From: Paenibacillus sp. SY21-1
Lineage (GTDB): Bacteria > Bacillota > Bacilli > Paenibacillales > Paenibacillaceae
Assembly: GCF_005222705.1 (NCBI RefSeq)
Contig: NZ_STGF01000010.1
Coordinates: 124,001 to 188,000 of the forward strand
Length of the DNA stretch: 64,000 bases
Direction: 5' to 3'
Part shown: in pieces, positions 1-8,695 of the stretch
Layout: each line of letters opens with the position of its first letter
Position numbering within the stretch: position 1 is the stretch's first letter
The notes under the pieces: model-generated
Seen by the model: only the letters and a program-made list of their open reading frames with translations
Databases searched by the model: none
Told to the model about the DNA's origin: nothing
Program-made: the position numbers and the translations under genes

Positions 1-75
1 CAAGCGTCTAGCGAGGTCCGATAAAAGCAGCAATAACAAGCATTAGCAGTCTGTATTCACAAAAATATGGGGAAA

Positions 76-84
76 TGTGGATAA
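76..84 (-). promoter_or_regulatory. DnaA-box-like 9-mer
   Basis: The minus strand reads TTATCCACA, a perfect match to the DnaA box consensus. Looser matches lie at 53-61 (7 of 9) and 155-163 (8 of 9, inside the leuA terminator loop). No dnaA, dnaN or rpmH is in view, so this is only a sequence match. The first 130 bases hold no gene that I can support. Confidence 0.3.
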
Positions 85-131
85 CTTTGTGCACAACACT
101 AATTTTTACAGTAATCCCTCTTTACTGGACA

Positions 132-178
132 TAAAAAAAAGCAGCTCGCCAAAGTTATTCACAATTCGGCTGCTGCTT
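132..178 (-). terminator. Rho-independent terminator of leuA
   Basis: On the minus strand a stem of AGCAGC-type arms (139-150 with 168-177) is followed by a run of eight T. It lies about 70 bases after the leuA stop, with nothing between. Confidence 0.75.
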
Positions 179-245
179 ATTATTTTTGTAAAAAAAGAAA
201 TCAATGGTCTCGCTTCAGATCAGATTACAAATTTCGCATGATGGG

Positions 246-1805
246 TTAACGGACTGCGTCTTTTGCCGAGGCGTGGCGGCTGCCTGTCGTCATGACGGCT
301 TGATTGCAAGCCGCTACGTAAGCCTCCGCCGCTGCCAGCACAATATCGTTGTGGATAGAGGTCCCACGGAACCGCTTGTTGTTGTGGATAATGCTGACGA
401 CCGCTTCACCGTGAGCATCCTCTCCCGTCGACAGGGAATGCAGCTCCAGATCCTCAAACTCGGCCGCCACGGGAATCGCCTGCTGGATCGCATGTATGAC
501 AGCCTCAAGAGGTCCTTCACCGATAGCGACGTAAGCTTTCTCCGTGCCGCCTTCATTTTCCCTAATCGTGACGGTCGCCGTACGCGAGCGCTGGGAACCG
601 GCATGGACATGCAGATCCTGCAGCACATAAGGGTCAGGCTGCGTATCCGTCAGCTCGCCGGCAATCCGGATCAGCTCGTTGTCGGTTACGATTTTTTTGG
701 CGTCGGCCGTCTCTTTGAATTTGTTGTACACATGCTCCATTTGCTCGTCTGCTACCGGGATTCCGTACTCGGCCAAACGATGCTTGATGGCGTGACGGCC
801 GGAATGCTTGCCCAGTATAATCATATTGCGCGAAATCCCCATCGCTTCCGGGTCCATGATTTCGTACGTGCTGCGATTTTTAAGCAAACCGTCTTGATGG
901 ATGCCCGATTCATGCTGGAAGGCATTGCGACCGACAATCGGCTTGTTGTAAGCAATCGGGAAATGCATCGCCCTGCTCACGAGCCGTGAAGTCTCGTAAA
1001 TTTCTCCAATCTGAATGTTGGTTTCGGCCGCAATGGCATCCTTGCGTGTTTCGATCGCCATAACCAGCTCCTCCAGCGAGCAATTGCCCGCACGTTCGCC
1101 AATGCCGTTCACCGTAACCTCAATCTGCGTCGCTCCCGCGGAAATGGCTGCCAGGCTGTTAGCCACCGCCAGCCCCAAATCATTGTGGCAATGGGCGCTG
1201 TAGCGAACGCTGTCCCCGCCTCTGGCATGCTTGCGCACATAGCGGAACAGCTCGCCCATTTCCTCCGGCATCGCATAGCCAAGCGTATCCGGCAGATTAA
1301 TAATCGTCGCTCCCTCGGCAATAACCGCCTCCACAAGCTGAATAACGAAATCGCGTCCGGAACGGGTGGAGTCCATTGCCGAAAATTCGATCTCATCCAC
1401 AAATTGCTTGCCGTAAGCTACCATGTCCCGTGCGATTTGCACAACCTCATCGCGGGATTTGCGCAGCTGGTGATTCAAATGAATGTCCGACGAGGAGATG
1501 AACAGGTGCAGCCTTCTGCGCGCCGCATCCTGGGTCGCCTTGATCGCCGCGTCGATATCCAGCTTCACGGCGCGGGCGAAGCCCGCAATCTCCACATGCT
1601 GCAGCTCTCGGGAAATTTGCTGGATTGCCGCAAATTCGCCCGGACTCGAGACGGCAAAGCCCGGCTCAATGACGTCAATGCCCAGCTTGCCCAGTTGACG
1701 GGCGATGACGATTTTTCGTTCCGGATCGATGGCCGCCCCCGGTGATTGCTCTCCATCTCTCAGCGTCGTATCGAATATTTGAATATTCTTCATCTCGTTT
1801 GTCAT
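246..1805 (-). CDS. leuA: 2-isopropylmalate synthase
   Basis: This enzyme condenses acetyl-CoA with 2-oxoisovalerate, the first committed step of leucine synthesis, in the cytoplasm. The 519-residue product has the DRE-TIM signature [12 protein letters not shown] near residue 12, the metal-binding HCHND motif near residue 208, and the C-terminal LeuA dimer/regulatory domain from about residue 390, which gives leucine feedback inhibition in the family. The ATG at 1805 is chosen because GGAGG lies 8 bases upstream; the TTG further upstream falls inside that ribosome site. The gene stands alone rather than in an ilv-leu operon, behind two tandem leucine T-boxes and a consensus promoter. Length and motifs are those of the long bacterial form. 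Confidence 0.96.
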   Translation of the reverse strand: MTNEMKNIQIFDTTLRDGEQSPGAAIDPERKIVIARQLGKLGIDVIEPGFAVSSPGEFAAIQQISRELQHVEIAGFARAVKLDIDAAIKATQDAARRRLHLFISSSDIHLNHQLRKSRDEVVQIARDMVAYGKQFVDEIEFSAMDSTRSGRDFVIQLVEAVIAEGATIINLPDTLGYAMPEEMGELFRYVRKHARGGDSVRYSAHCHNDLGLAVANSLAAISAGATQIEVTVNGIGERAGNCSLEELVMAIETRKDAIAAETNIQIGEIYETSRLVSRAMHFPIAYNKPIVGRNAFQHESGIHQDGLLKNRSTYEIMDPEAMGISRNMIILGKHSGRHAIKHRLAEYGIPVADEQMEHVYNKFKETADAKKIVTDNELIRIAGELTDTQPDPYVLQDLHVHAGSQRSRTATVTIRENEGGTEKAYVAIGEGPLEAVIHAIQQAIPVAAEFEDLELHSLSTGEDAHGEAVVSIIHNNKRFRGTSIHNDIVLAAAEAYVAACNQAVMTTGSRHASAKDAVR

Positions 1806-1928
1806 TGGTTTATCCTCCAATTATCGTTGTTTAGTGTACCAAGAGCTGTCGGCTAAAGCCGTCCCTTTGGCGCCATAAGCTAACGTTTCGCAAAAAAATT
1901 CAAGACATGCAAGGGTTCAACTTGCATT

Positions 1929-1969
1929 AAAAAAAGACGCGCCGTCTCCTGTATAGAGACGACGCGCCC
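1929..1969 (-). terminator. T-box terminator, proximal
   Basis: A GC-rich stem formed by GGGCGCGTCGTCTC and GAGACGGCGCGTC is followed by seven T. It is mutually exclusive with pairing of the T-box core. Confidence 0.88.
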
Positions 1970-2285
1970 AAGGCAGCCGTGGTACCACTCCAATTGGCCG
2001 GGTCCAGATGCTCAGCGCTGCCAAAGCAGCCGCCGAGGCGGACCCGCGCCCGCTTGTAGGCTTGATCACGGCGGCCAGCCGTAAACATGTACTTTCGCCG
2101 CTTTTTCCAGCGCGCGATTTCCACATTTCCGCTCCCAGGCGAGATTCAAGCATAGGCTTCGACTGCGTTGCACCATCCCGCAGCTCTCTGCATGCCTGTC
2201 GCATCCTTCGCATCCTCAATGCTGGAAGTTTGCCCAGGCGATTTGTCCGGCCCCTGCTCTACTGCTCCTGTTCCTTGCGTTTGTT
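1929..2285 (-). ncRNA. T-box riboswitch (leucine), proximal copy
   Basis: A T-box leader senses uncharged tRNA and decides between terminator and antiterminator. On the minus strand I see CAGGAGCAGTAGAG (Stem I base), AGAGAGCTGCGGGATGGTGC (Stem I arm), a specifier loop GAATCTCGCC at about 2144-2135 with codon CTC (Leu), the T-box core GAGTGGTACCACGG near 1992-1979, and the terminator at 1936-1969. It ends about 125 bases before the leuA start. The T-box core differs from the usual GGTGGNACCGCG by CACGG for CGCGG-type bases, which is tolerated in the family. Confidence 0.9.
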
Positions 2286-2424
2286 CGTCTATCGTTTTGT
2301 GCCTTATCGATTTATATTTTATGCTCTGTCGGTGAATGTAGTTGACGTTAGCTTCATCTGTGCTTGTGCTGTTGATCAGGCAGCATAAGCATAATCTTGC
2401 ATGTTCCCTTCACAGTCCGGTCAA

Positions 2425-2466
2425 CAAGAAAAGCCTGCCGTCTCTTGAATCAAGAGACGACAGGCT
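2425..2466 (-). terminator. T-box terminator, distal
   Basis: Arms AGCCTGTCGTCTCTTG and CAAGAGACGGCAGGCT form a nearly perfect hairpin (2432-2466) followed by TTTTCTT on the minus strand. Confidence 0.88.
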
Positions 2467-2815
2467 GTTAAAGACCCGCGCGGTACCACCCTTGTTGACA
2501 TCCCTACGTTTGCAAACGAGCAGGACGCCCACCTTAAGCATATGCAAGCTGCAATGGCTTGCGATACGCACCCGATTACGGAGGTTAACCGTAACGATGT
2601 ACACGCTATGAGCAACCGGCCTTGACGCCGACTCACCGCTTCCATCGTTCCGCTCACAGGCGAGTTTCAAGCTGCCTTCGACTGCGTTGCACCATCCCGC
2701 AGCTCTCTGTATCGCTGGCCTGATCCCCTCAGCTCTGCTGACGAGACATTGCCATCGATATCCCCGGCGATTCTCTACTACTCCTGATCCTTGCGTTTGC
2801 TTGGTATAGGTTGTG
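2425..2815 (-). ncRNA. T-box riboswitch (leucine), distal copy
   Basis: A second complete leader lies upstream of the first. The minus strand shows CAGGAGTAGTAGAG, then AGAGAGCTGCGGGATGGTGC, a specifier loop GAAACTCGCC near 2673-2664 with codon CTC (Leu), the T-box core AGGGTGGTACCGCGCGG near 2493-2477, and a terminator at 2432-2466. The consensus promoter at 2830-2858 would start transcription just before it. Both leaders therefore read the same leucine codon and sit in series before leuA. Confidence 0.92.
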
Positions 2816-2829
2816 AAGTGTTGTTGCTT

Positions 2830-2858
2830 ATTATAGGGGTTACTTAATTGTCTGTCAA
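2830..2858 (-). promoter_or_regulatory. Consensus sigma-A promoter of leuA
   Basis: TTGACA (2853-2858) and TATAAT (2830-2835) are separated by exactly 17 bases on the minus strand, immediately upstream of the distal T-box. A perfect promoter fits control exerted at the leader rather than at initiation. Confidence 0.9.
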
Positions 2859-2886
2859 TTCATGCGCCAAACTTTTTTGGAACCTG

Positions 2887-3942
2887 CTACGCTTCCACCG
2901 ACCACTGCTCCAGCTGCAAGCCGGGATCGCCCCGCAGCGTCAGCTCGCTGAACTCTCCGCGTTTAAGCTTGAGATGCGCCGCCGCGCCGATCATCGCCGC
3001 ATTGTCCGTACAGAGCGAATGCGGCGGAATCAGCAGCGGCAGCCCGGCAGCTGCGCACTGGCTGGCGAGCGCCTCGCGCAAGCCGCGGTTCGCCGCTACT
3101 CCGCCGCACAACAGCAATTGCCGGGCGCCGTGCTCACGCGCCGCCCTAAGCGCCTTCGTCGTCAGCACCTCGATAACCGACGACTGAAATCCCCGCGCAA
3201 GCGCCGTCGCATCCAGCTCAAGCCCTTTCATGCGATGCTGGTTAATAGCCGCCAGCACCGCCGATTTCAAGCCGCTGAAGCTGAAATCGTAGCTGTCAGG
3301 CTCCAGCCAGGCGCGGGGCAGCACATGCTCCTGCTCCGCCTCCGCCGCAAGCCTGTCGATGTGCGGGCCGCCGGGATATGGCAATTGCAGCGCCCGCGCA
3401 ACCTTGTCATAGGCCTCGCCGACAGCGTCGTCCCGCGTTCTCCCTATAATCCGAAAGCGTCCCTCGCCTTCCAGCAGCACCAGCTCCGTATGGCCGCCGG
3501 ACACGACAAGCGCCAGACTTGGGTAATCGATGTTCTCCACCAGCTCGTTGGCATATATATGTCCGGCAATGTGATGCGTGCCGATTAACGGAATGTCCAG
3601 CGCCATGGCCAGACTTTTGGCCGCGACGATTCCGACCAGCAGAGCTCCGACAAGACCGGGACCTTCCGTAACCGCAATTGCGTCAATATCCTCAAATCCG
3701 ATGCCCGCCGCTTGAAGCGCCTGCTCGATAATGACCGTAATCGTCTCCACATGCTTGCGCGACGCAATTTCGGGCACAACTCCGCCGAAGCGCTCGTGGA
3801 TATCGATTTGGCTGGAAACGATGTTTGATAGAATTTCCTTGCCGCCCTTTACGACAGCTGCCGACGTCTCATCGCAGCTCGTTTCAATGGCCAATATGAC
3901 GGCCTCCGCTGCCGCCTTTTCCGCTACCTGCTCCATGCTCAT
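2887..3942 (-). CDS. tsaD: tRNA N6-adenosine threonylcarbamoyltransferase TsaD
   Basis: TsaD transfers threonylcarbamoyl to A37 of ANN-decoding tRNAs, with TsaB and TsaE as partners. The 351-residue length is typical. Visible are [10 protein letters not shown] at the N-terminus (ASKHA nucleotide fold), the metal-site motif HHIAGH near residue 125, SGGHTELVL, and CTDNAAMIG near residue 300. The ATG overlaps the rimI stop as ATGA, with GGAGG upstream. It is the last gene of the thiL-tsaE-tsaB-rimI-tsaD cluster; the leuA promoter follows with no convincing terminator between, so read-through into leuA is possible. Confidence 0.96.
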   Translation of the reverse strand: MSMEQVAEKAAAEAVILAIETSCDETSAAVVKGGKEILSNIVSSQIDIHERFGGVVPEIASRKHVETITVIIEQALQAAGIGFEDIDAIAVTEGPGLVGALLVGIVAAKSLAMALDIPLIGTHHIAGHIYANELVENIDYPSLALVVSGGHTELVLLEGEGRFRIIGRTRDDAVGEAYDKVARALQLPYPGGPHIDRLAAEAEQEHVLPRAWLEPDSYDFSFSGLKSAVLAAINQHRMKGLELDATALARGFQSSVIEVLTTKALRAAREHGARQLLLCGGVAANRGLREALASQCAAAGLPLLIPPHSLCTDNAAMIGAAAHLKLKRGEFSELTLRGDPGLQLEQWSVEA

Positions 3943-4427
3943 TGCTCTCCAGCCTCCAACTGCGTTGTATCAAGTTCCGCCCACATGATCAGCGCGTCCT
4001 CATTATTGTCCGAATAATAGCCCGGACGAATGCCCGCGGGCTCAAACCCGAATTTCCGGTACAGCCCCTGCGCAACCTCGTTGGACACACGCACTTCCAG
4101 CGTCATTTTGGCCGAGCCAAAAAAAACCGCCGTCCGCTGCAGCTCGTGGAGCAGCCTGCGGCCAAGCCCTTGTCCGCGATACTCGGCGCGCACGGCAATA
4201 TTGGTCACATGAGCTTCGTCCATGATCACCCACATGCCTGCATAGCCAATAATGGCGCCACCCAGCTCCATCACCATGTAACGGGCAAACATATTGTTAA
4301 GCAGCTCATTCGTAAAAGCCTCGGCCGTCCAAGGCGTCGTGAACGCTTCCTGCTCAAGCTCAACAATGGTATCGATATCCGCAAGCATCATCGCGCGAAA
4401 AACTAGCCGATCCATATCAATCGTCAT
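3939..4427 (-). CDS. rimI: Ribosomal-protein-alanine N-acetyltransferase RimI
   Basis: This is a 162-residue GNAT protein. The acetyl-CoA loop [10 protein letters not shown] (Q/RxxGxG/A type) is near residue 84, and [19 protein letters not shown] is the usual C-terminal GNAT segment. RimI acetylates the N-terminus of ribosomal protein S18 in Escherichia coli; in Firmicutes it is a constant neighbour of tsaB and tsaD. It shares ATGA overlaps with tsaB upstream and tsaD downstream, so the three are translationally coupled. Its true substrate in this organism is inferred. Confidence 0.9.
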   Translation of the reverse strand: MTIDMDRLVFRAMMLADIDTIVELEQEAFTTPWTAEAFTNELLNNMFARYMVMELGGAIIGYAGMWVIMDEAHVTNIAVRAEYRGQGLGRRLLHELQRTAVFFGSAKMTLEVRVSNEVAQGLYRKFGFEPAGIRPGYYSDNNEDALIMWAELDTTQLEAGEQ

Positions 4428-5302
4428 AACGGAGCTCCGCCTGACGCCTGCTTCGCATTCCAGTTAACCTCGGCCTCGGTAAGCTGGGTATAGTTGGGGA
4501 CAAAGGTGTGGTGCTTCTCCGTCAAACCCGCATCCAGCTTCACCCGGCCAAGGTCCGCAATCCACCTTCCTTCCAGCACAAACGGCTGCAAGCGGACCTT
4601 GACGCCGGCGGCATGGACCAGTTGAAGCAAGCGCTGCGCCTCTCCTTCATGCAGGGACAGGTCGCCTGTCAGCATAACGCTCCGCACGCGCTCGCCCGCC
4701 TGCAAGCGCTCCGCCAGCCGGTCCACCCAGCCGTTCATCATTCTTACGCCATCGTCTGCCAGCCGTTTCCATCCTTCCGCATCCATGGCAAAGGCCGACG
4801 TATATACTTGACCGCGACGCGCATCCATAATCGGAATGACCCAATCCGCGCCTGGAGCCGTTTCCTTATGCGAATCTAGCGGCTCATCGCCCCCGGCAGA
4901 GCCTTCTCCCGTCTGCTCCCTGCCGCCTGTATCCTCTAGCCCGTCCATCGTTCCAGCGTGCTGCCGGTTAGCGCCATAAGCGATTGCTTCCAGACTCGAT
5001 ACGCCGACTAAAGGCTTATCCCACACCCAAGCCAGCGTTTTTGCCGCAGCGACCGCTATACGCATACCCGTGTAGGAACCAGGTCCATTGCCGACGGCAA
5101 TCGCCTCCAGCATGTTCCCCTCAAGCCGGCTGCGAACGAGCAGCTCCTTTAAATTCGACACGATATGCACCGAATGATTCCGTTCCGCAAGCGACTGGAT
5201 TTCAGCCAGCACCCGCTCGCCGTCCACGATGGCCGCAGCCATCGACGCCGTAGACGTATCCAGCGCCAGTATCGGTCCAGAACGCCGTTTTTCCTCCATC
5301 AT
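4424..5302 (-). CDS. tsaB: t6A biosynthesis protein TsaB
   Basis: TsaB is the catalytically inactive ASKHA partner that dimerises with TsaD. The product is 292 residues from the ATG at 5302, which has AAGGAGG six to seven bases upstream. LALDTSTASMA (N-terminal fold) and AVGNGPGSYTGMRIA are diagnostic. It is longer than the usual 230 or so residues because of a low-complexity, Gly/Glu-rich insertion near residues 125-160 followed by the family segment PIMDARRGQVYTS. A 200-base gap (5303-5509) separates it from tsaE, the only sizeable gap in the cluster; I see no gene there. Confidence 0.93.
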   Translation of the reverse strand: MMEEKRRSGPILALDTSTASMAAAIVDGERVLAEIQSLAERNHSVHIVSNLKELLVRSRLEGNMLEAIAVGNGPGSYTGMRIAVAAAKTLAWVWDKPLVGVSSLEAIAYGANRQHAGTMDGLEDTGGREQTGEGSAGGDEPLDSHKETAPGADWVIPIMDARRGQVYTSAFAMDAEGWKRLADDGVRMMNGWVDRLAERLQAGERVRSVMLTGDLSLHEGEAQRLLQLVHAAGVKVRLQPFVLEGRWIADLGRVKLDAGLTEKHHTFVPNYTQLTEAEVNWNAKQASGGAPL

Positions 5303-5509
5303 GCTTCTTCCTCCTTCAAGCCCCATCCAGTCCGGCTTCGCGCACAACGCTTGTATGCCCATTGCGGGCACCGGACTTTATTGCAACCACAATCTATCGA
5401 GCCTTCTGCTCGTCATGATTAAAGAAAATCGCCTTGCATTCCTTGCTGCACACAGCCTCGATTATCCGTATCGCCGCCAGCCTTATCCACCCGCAGTCCG
5501 CTATCCGGC

Positions 5510-5989
5510 TTAACGCCGGTCAAGCTGCCGGCACCACTGCGCATAACGTTCCCCGTAGCCTGACAGCCGAATACGACGCTCTTCCCCTCCAAGATGCTCG
5601 ATTCGTATGTCAAGCCGGTCCGGCGGCAGCAGCTGAGCGATCAGACTTGCCCATTCCACGATGGTAACCCCATCGCCAAAAAAATAATCGTCAAGTCCAA
5701 GCTCATCCGCTTCGTCTAACGAAAGCCGGTACACGTCCATATGATAAAAAGGGAGCTTTTCCCCCGAATATTCTTTAATTATGGTAAATGTTGGGCTGTT
5801 TACGACTCCCTTAACGCCAAGCCCAGCCGCAAAGGCTTGCGAAAACCTCGTCTTGCCCGCCCCCAAATCGCCATCGAGCGCAAGCAAATCGCCGGGCTTC
5901 GACCAAGCCGCCAACTGCTCGGCTAGCGTAATCGTATCCCGCTCGGTAGCTGCCAGCCATACCGCTTCGCCCAAAGCTTGCTCCTTCAT
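5510..5989 (-). CDS. tsaE: tRNA threonylcarbamoyladenosine ATPase TsaE
   Basis: TsaE is a small P-loop ATPase that binds the TsaB-TsaD dimer and resets it between cycles. In 159 residues I see the Walker A GDLGAGKT near residue 41, SPTFTIIKEY, the HMDVYRL motif, and VEWAS with the conserved Glu-Trp pair. Length is normal. It starts 12 bases after the thiL stop, so it is probably co-transcribed with thiL. Confidence 0.95.
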   Translation of the reverse strand: MKEQALGEAVWLAATERDTITLAEQLAAWSKPGDLLALDGDLGAGKTRFSQAFAAGLGVKGVVNSPTFTIIKEYSGEKLPFYHMDVYRLSLDEADELGLDDYFFGDGVTIVEWASLIAQLLPPDRLDIRIEHLGGEERRIRLSGYGERYAQWCRQLDRR

Positions 5990-6001
5990 CCGCTCACCCG
6001 C

Positions 6002-7132
6002 TTACTCTGTAAAATGGTTATAGCCTCTCTTTTGCAGCGCGATCCTGCGTCTCCCGTTGTCCAGCAGCACCTCGGAAGAACCAGCTTCTACCCTGCCGAT
6101 AACAAAAAAAGGATTACCGGCTTTCCCGAAATCCGCTTGCGCCCCGGCAAGCCTCTCGGGAGGGAGCGTGCCCAGCAGCGCATAGTCCTCGCCGCCATAC
6201 AAAATCCAATCCAGCGGGTTCATGCCCGCCGACGCGCCGTACGCAGCCAGACTGCCGCTGATCGGCAGCAAACGCTCCTCCAGCAAAATACGCACTCCGG
6301 ATGCTTCTGCAAGCTCCCACGCTTCGCTGGCCAGCCCGTCGCTTACGTCATTCAGCGACCGGCAGCCGTGACGCTGCAATAGGCGGCCTGCGTGAACGGA
6401 GGGACTTGGGCGGCGGTGCGCCTCCACAAGCCTGCCTATCTGCTCGGTCCGCAGGCCGCTGCTGCCTGCGAGCTCCTCGATCAGCGCCGCCTCGTCCTCA
6501 TGCGAGCGGTCGTCAGGCTTGCCCGGCGTTGCCAGCGCCGGGCCGGCTGCATGCGCCCCCGCGCCGCTTCCCCGCGCAAGCAGCGCGTGCAGCCCCGCCG
6601 CCGCAAGGCCGGTAGCGGCGGTTACGAACACAAGGTCGCCCGGCCGAGCGCCGGAGCGACGCAGCTCCTGACCTGCCGTGACCGTTCCCGTCAACGTGAC
6701 GGAGACAACCAAATGCGACGGCGAAGACGTCGTATCGCCTCCGACAATAGCGACACCGTAGCGCTCCGCGCATGCGTACAGCCCGTCATACAGCCTGCGC
6801 ATCCGCTCAGGTCCGTACGCTTGGGGCACGCTGACCGAAATGAGCGCGTGCAAGGGAACGCCTCCCATCGCCGCGATATCGCTGATGTTGGCCGCCAGCG
6901 CCTTATAGCCGACATCCTGCTCCCGCATCGTCTCCGGCAGGAAATGTACGGTCTCTACCATCGTATCGACCGCTAGCAGCAGCCGTTTCGGCTCGGCTAC
7001 TCCATCCATTGCCTCAGTCAGCCCGACGACAGCGGCATCGTCGCCAATTCCGGCGATTACGCCCCGCTCCGCCTGCCACTGCCCGGTTTGGCGCTGTGCC
7101 GTCCAGTGCTGAATTCGCGCAAACTCGTCCAA
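6002..7132 (-). CDS. thiL: Thiamine-monophosphate kinase
   Basis: ThiL phosphorylates thiamine monophosphate to the active cofactor thiamine diphosphate. Visible are IGDDAAVV near residue 29, AVDTMVETVHF, AANISDIAAMGG and VGGDTTSS, all ATP/Mg ligand segments, and the C-terminal YGGEDYALLGTLP. The 376 residues exceed the usual 325 or so because of an Ala/Gly/Glu-rich insertion around residues 190-250. The start is a TTG at 7132 with AAGGAG eight bases upstream. It heads the t6A cluster, as in many Bacilli. Confidence 0.94.
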   Translation of the reverse strand: MDEFARIQHWTAQRQTGQWQAERGVIAGIGDDAAVVGLTEAMDGVAEPKRLLLAVDTMVETVHFLPETMREQDVGYKALAANISDIAAMGGVPLHALISVSVPQAYGPERMRRLYDGLYACAERYGVAIVGGDTTSSPSHLVVSVTLTGTVTAGQELRRSGARPGDLVFVTAATGLAAAGLHALLARGSGAGAHAAGPALATPGKPDDRSHEDEAALIEELAGSSGLRTEQIGRLVEAHRRPSPSVHAGRLLQRHGCRSLNDVSDGLASEAWELAEASGVRILLEERLLPISGSLAAYGASAGMNPLDWILYGGEDYALLGTLPPERLAGAQADFGKAGNPFFVIGRVEAGSSEVLLDNGRRRIALQKRGYNHFTE

Positions 7133-7159
7133 TTTACTAGCTCCTTCGTATTCCCAGCA

Positions 7160-8041
7160 TTAATGAATGTCGCGTTTTTTAAACCGTCCGCCCTTAACGT
7201 CGTGAATATTGCCAACCGCAAGAAAGGCCGCAGGATCAAGCTCATTTACAATCGCTTTCATTTTAGCCTCTTCCAGCCTGGTAATGACGCAGAAAATAAC
7301 CTTCTTGCTGCCGCCCGTAAAGCCGCCCTCTCCATTCAAATACGTGACGCCGCGTCCGAGCCTGCTCATGATGGCTGCGCCGATTTCCATTGATTCCTCG
7401 CTAATAATCCATACGGCCTTCGACTCATCGAAGCCCTCGATCGTAATATCGATCATTTTGAAGGCAATGTAGTAGGCAATCAGCGAGTACATGGCGCGAT
7501 CCCATGTGTACACGAACCCCGCGCTGCTGAGAATAAACAAGTTTAAAAACATCACCGTTTCGCCAACGGACAGCGGCAGACGTTTGTTGAACACAATCGC
7601 AACAATTTCCGTACCGTCGAGCGACCCGCCGAACCGAATGACCATTCCGACACCGACGCCGAGAATAACGCCGCCGAATATGGCGGCAAGAAAAGGCTCC
7701 ACCGTTAGCGGACTTACGGGATGCAGCAGAAACGTGCCGACCGACATGACGGATACCCCATACAGCGTCGAGATGGCGAACGTTTTCCCGATTTGCTTGT
7801 AGCCCAGGATCAGAAACGGCAAATTAAGCAAAAACAGAAAAAGTCCGAGCGGCAGCCCCGTCAGATAAGAGCTGATAATGGAAATGCCCACGATGCCGCC
7901 GTCGATAATCTGATTGGGGACGAGAAAAATTTCCAGCCCAACCGCCACCAGTATCGCTCCGAGCGTAATAAACGTTATCCGGCGCAGCACATCAAGCCGA
8001 GAAAGTCTATGGTGCTGTAAAGTGCTCATAGAGGAACACAC
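7160..8041 (-). CDS. YitT family membrane protein (DUF2179)
   Basis: A 293-residue membrane protein with about five hydrophobic segments (roughly residues 18-40, 50-72, 80-100, 108-130 and 150-175), then a soluble C-terminal DUF2179 domain containing VTYLNGEGGFTGGSKKVI and ITRLEEAKMK. This architecture is that of the YitT/YqfU/YpjC family of Bacilli, whose function is unknown. The start is uncertain: a GTG at 8041 sits too near AGGAG and an ATG at 8029 sits somewhat far. It is independent of thiL, being separated by 27 bases but of unrelated function. Confidence 0.88.
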   Translation of the reverse strand: MCSSMSTLQHHRLSRLDVLRRITFITLGAILVAVGLEIFLVPNQIIDGGIVGISIISSYLTGLPLGLFLFLLNLPFLILGYKQIGKTFAISTLYGVSVMSVGTFLLHPVSPLTVEPFLAAIFGGVILGVGVGMVIRFGGSLDGTEIVAIVFNKRLPLSVGETVMFLNLFILSSAGFVYTWDRAMYSLIAYYIAFKMIDITIEGFDESKAVWIISEESMEIGAAIMSRLGRGVTYLNGEGGFTGGSKKVIFCVITRLEEAKMKAIVNELDPAAFLAVGNIHDVKGGRFKKRDIH

Positions 8042-8203
8042 GTCTCCTATTCGGTCTGTTTGTCCCTATTTTACATGAATCTCTGCTAGAGTGAAAGCAA
8101 TGCTGCCGCATCTCCGGCCTGCCTTATCGGCTGTCTGGTCCACGCTGCTGCGAGGCAAGCGGACAAGCGGAACAAAATCGCAAATCCCTCACTTAAGTCT
8201 CTT

Positions 8204-8246
8204 CAAAAAAAGAAACCTTCCTGCCGGCATCGCTGCCCCAGGAAGG
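8204..8246 (-). terminator. Rho-independent terminator
   Basis: CCTTCCTG/CAGGAAGG arms with an inner GGCA/TGCC stem are followed by TTTCTTTTTTT on the minus strand, directly after the 114-residue gene. Confidence 0.8.
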
Positions 8247-8263
8247 AAAATATGCAGGTTCGA

Positions 8264-8608
8264 TTATCCGATAACCGCAAACGCTTCGTTTCCTTCCGGA
8301 ATTGTCCGCGTACGGTAGACTCGACCTGCCTGATCGTATAAGCGCACCGTATATGCCACTGTCGTAAGTGTCCCGACACGGCTGAAGTAGACAACGCCGT
8401 AACTGTCGAATCGGGCTGTCTGAATAAGCGTGTTGCCTCTGTACAAGGCAGCGTTAAAGCCAGTCGTGTCGTATGGAACGCCGCCTCCAGTCACCCACAG
8501 CACCGTAAGACGGTTTAATACCGGTCCGGTCTGCGACTTAGCTGCTTTGGCCGGGGCCTTGAGCTTGCCCATCATGCCCAGTATCGGCGGCTTAATCCGC
8601 TTCACCAT
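8264..8608 (-). CDS. Hypothetical small protein
   Basis: I do not recognise this 114-residue protein. The N-terminal 30 residues are basic and Ala/Lys/Pro-rich; the rest is rich in Thr, Val, Tyr and Arg with alternating hydrophobic residues, compatible with a small beta-sandwich. It has no Cys and no signal peptide. An AGGTGAT ribosome site precedes the ATG and a good terminator follows, which argues that it is a real single-gene transcript. Confidence 0.65.
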   Translation of the reverse strand: MVKRIKPPILGMMGKLKAPAKAAKSQTGPVLNRLTVLWVTGGGVPYDTTGFNAALYRGNTLIQTARFDSYGVVYFSRVGTLTTVAYTVRLYDQAGRVYRTRTIPEGNEAFAVIG

Positions 8609-8695
8609 TCTATCACCTCATCTCGCGATACCATACGATATGCGAGAGGAGAGCAGCCGGTATAGTCAGTTGGACCGGACTGTGCGCCCGTCGTT

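Noticed and set aside
2881..3588. Long + strand open frame opposite tsaD
   Set aside because: It is the antisense shadow of a well-supported tsaD in GC-rich sequence, with no ribosome site or family match.
5303..5509. Possible small gene in the tsaE-tsaB gap
   Set aside because: No frame with a ribosome site and plausible composition; an in-frame upstream extension of tsaB lacks a ribosome site.
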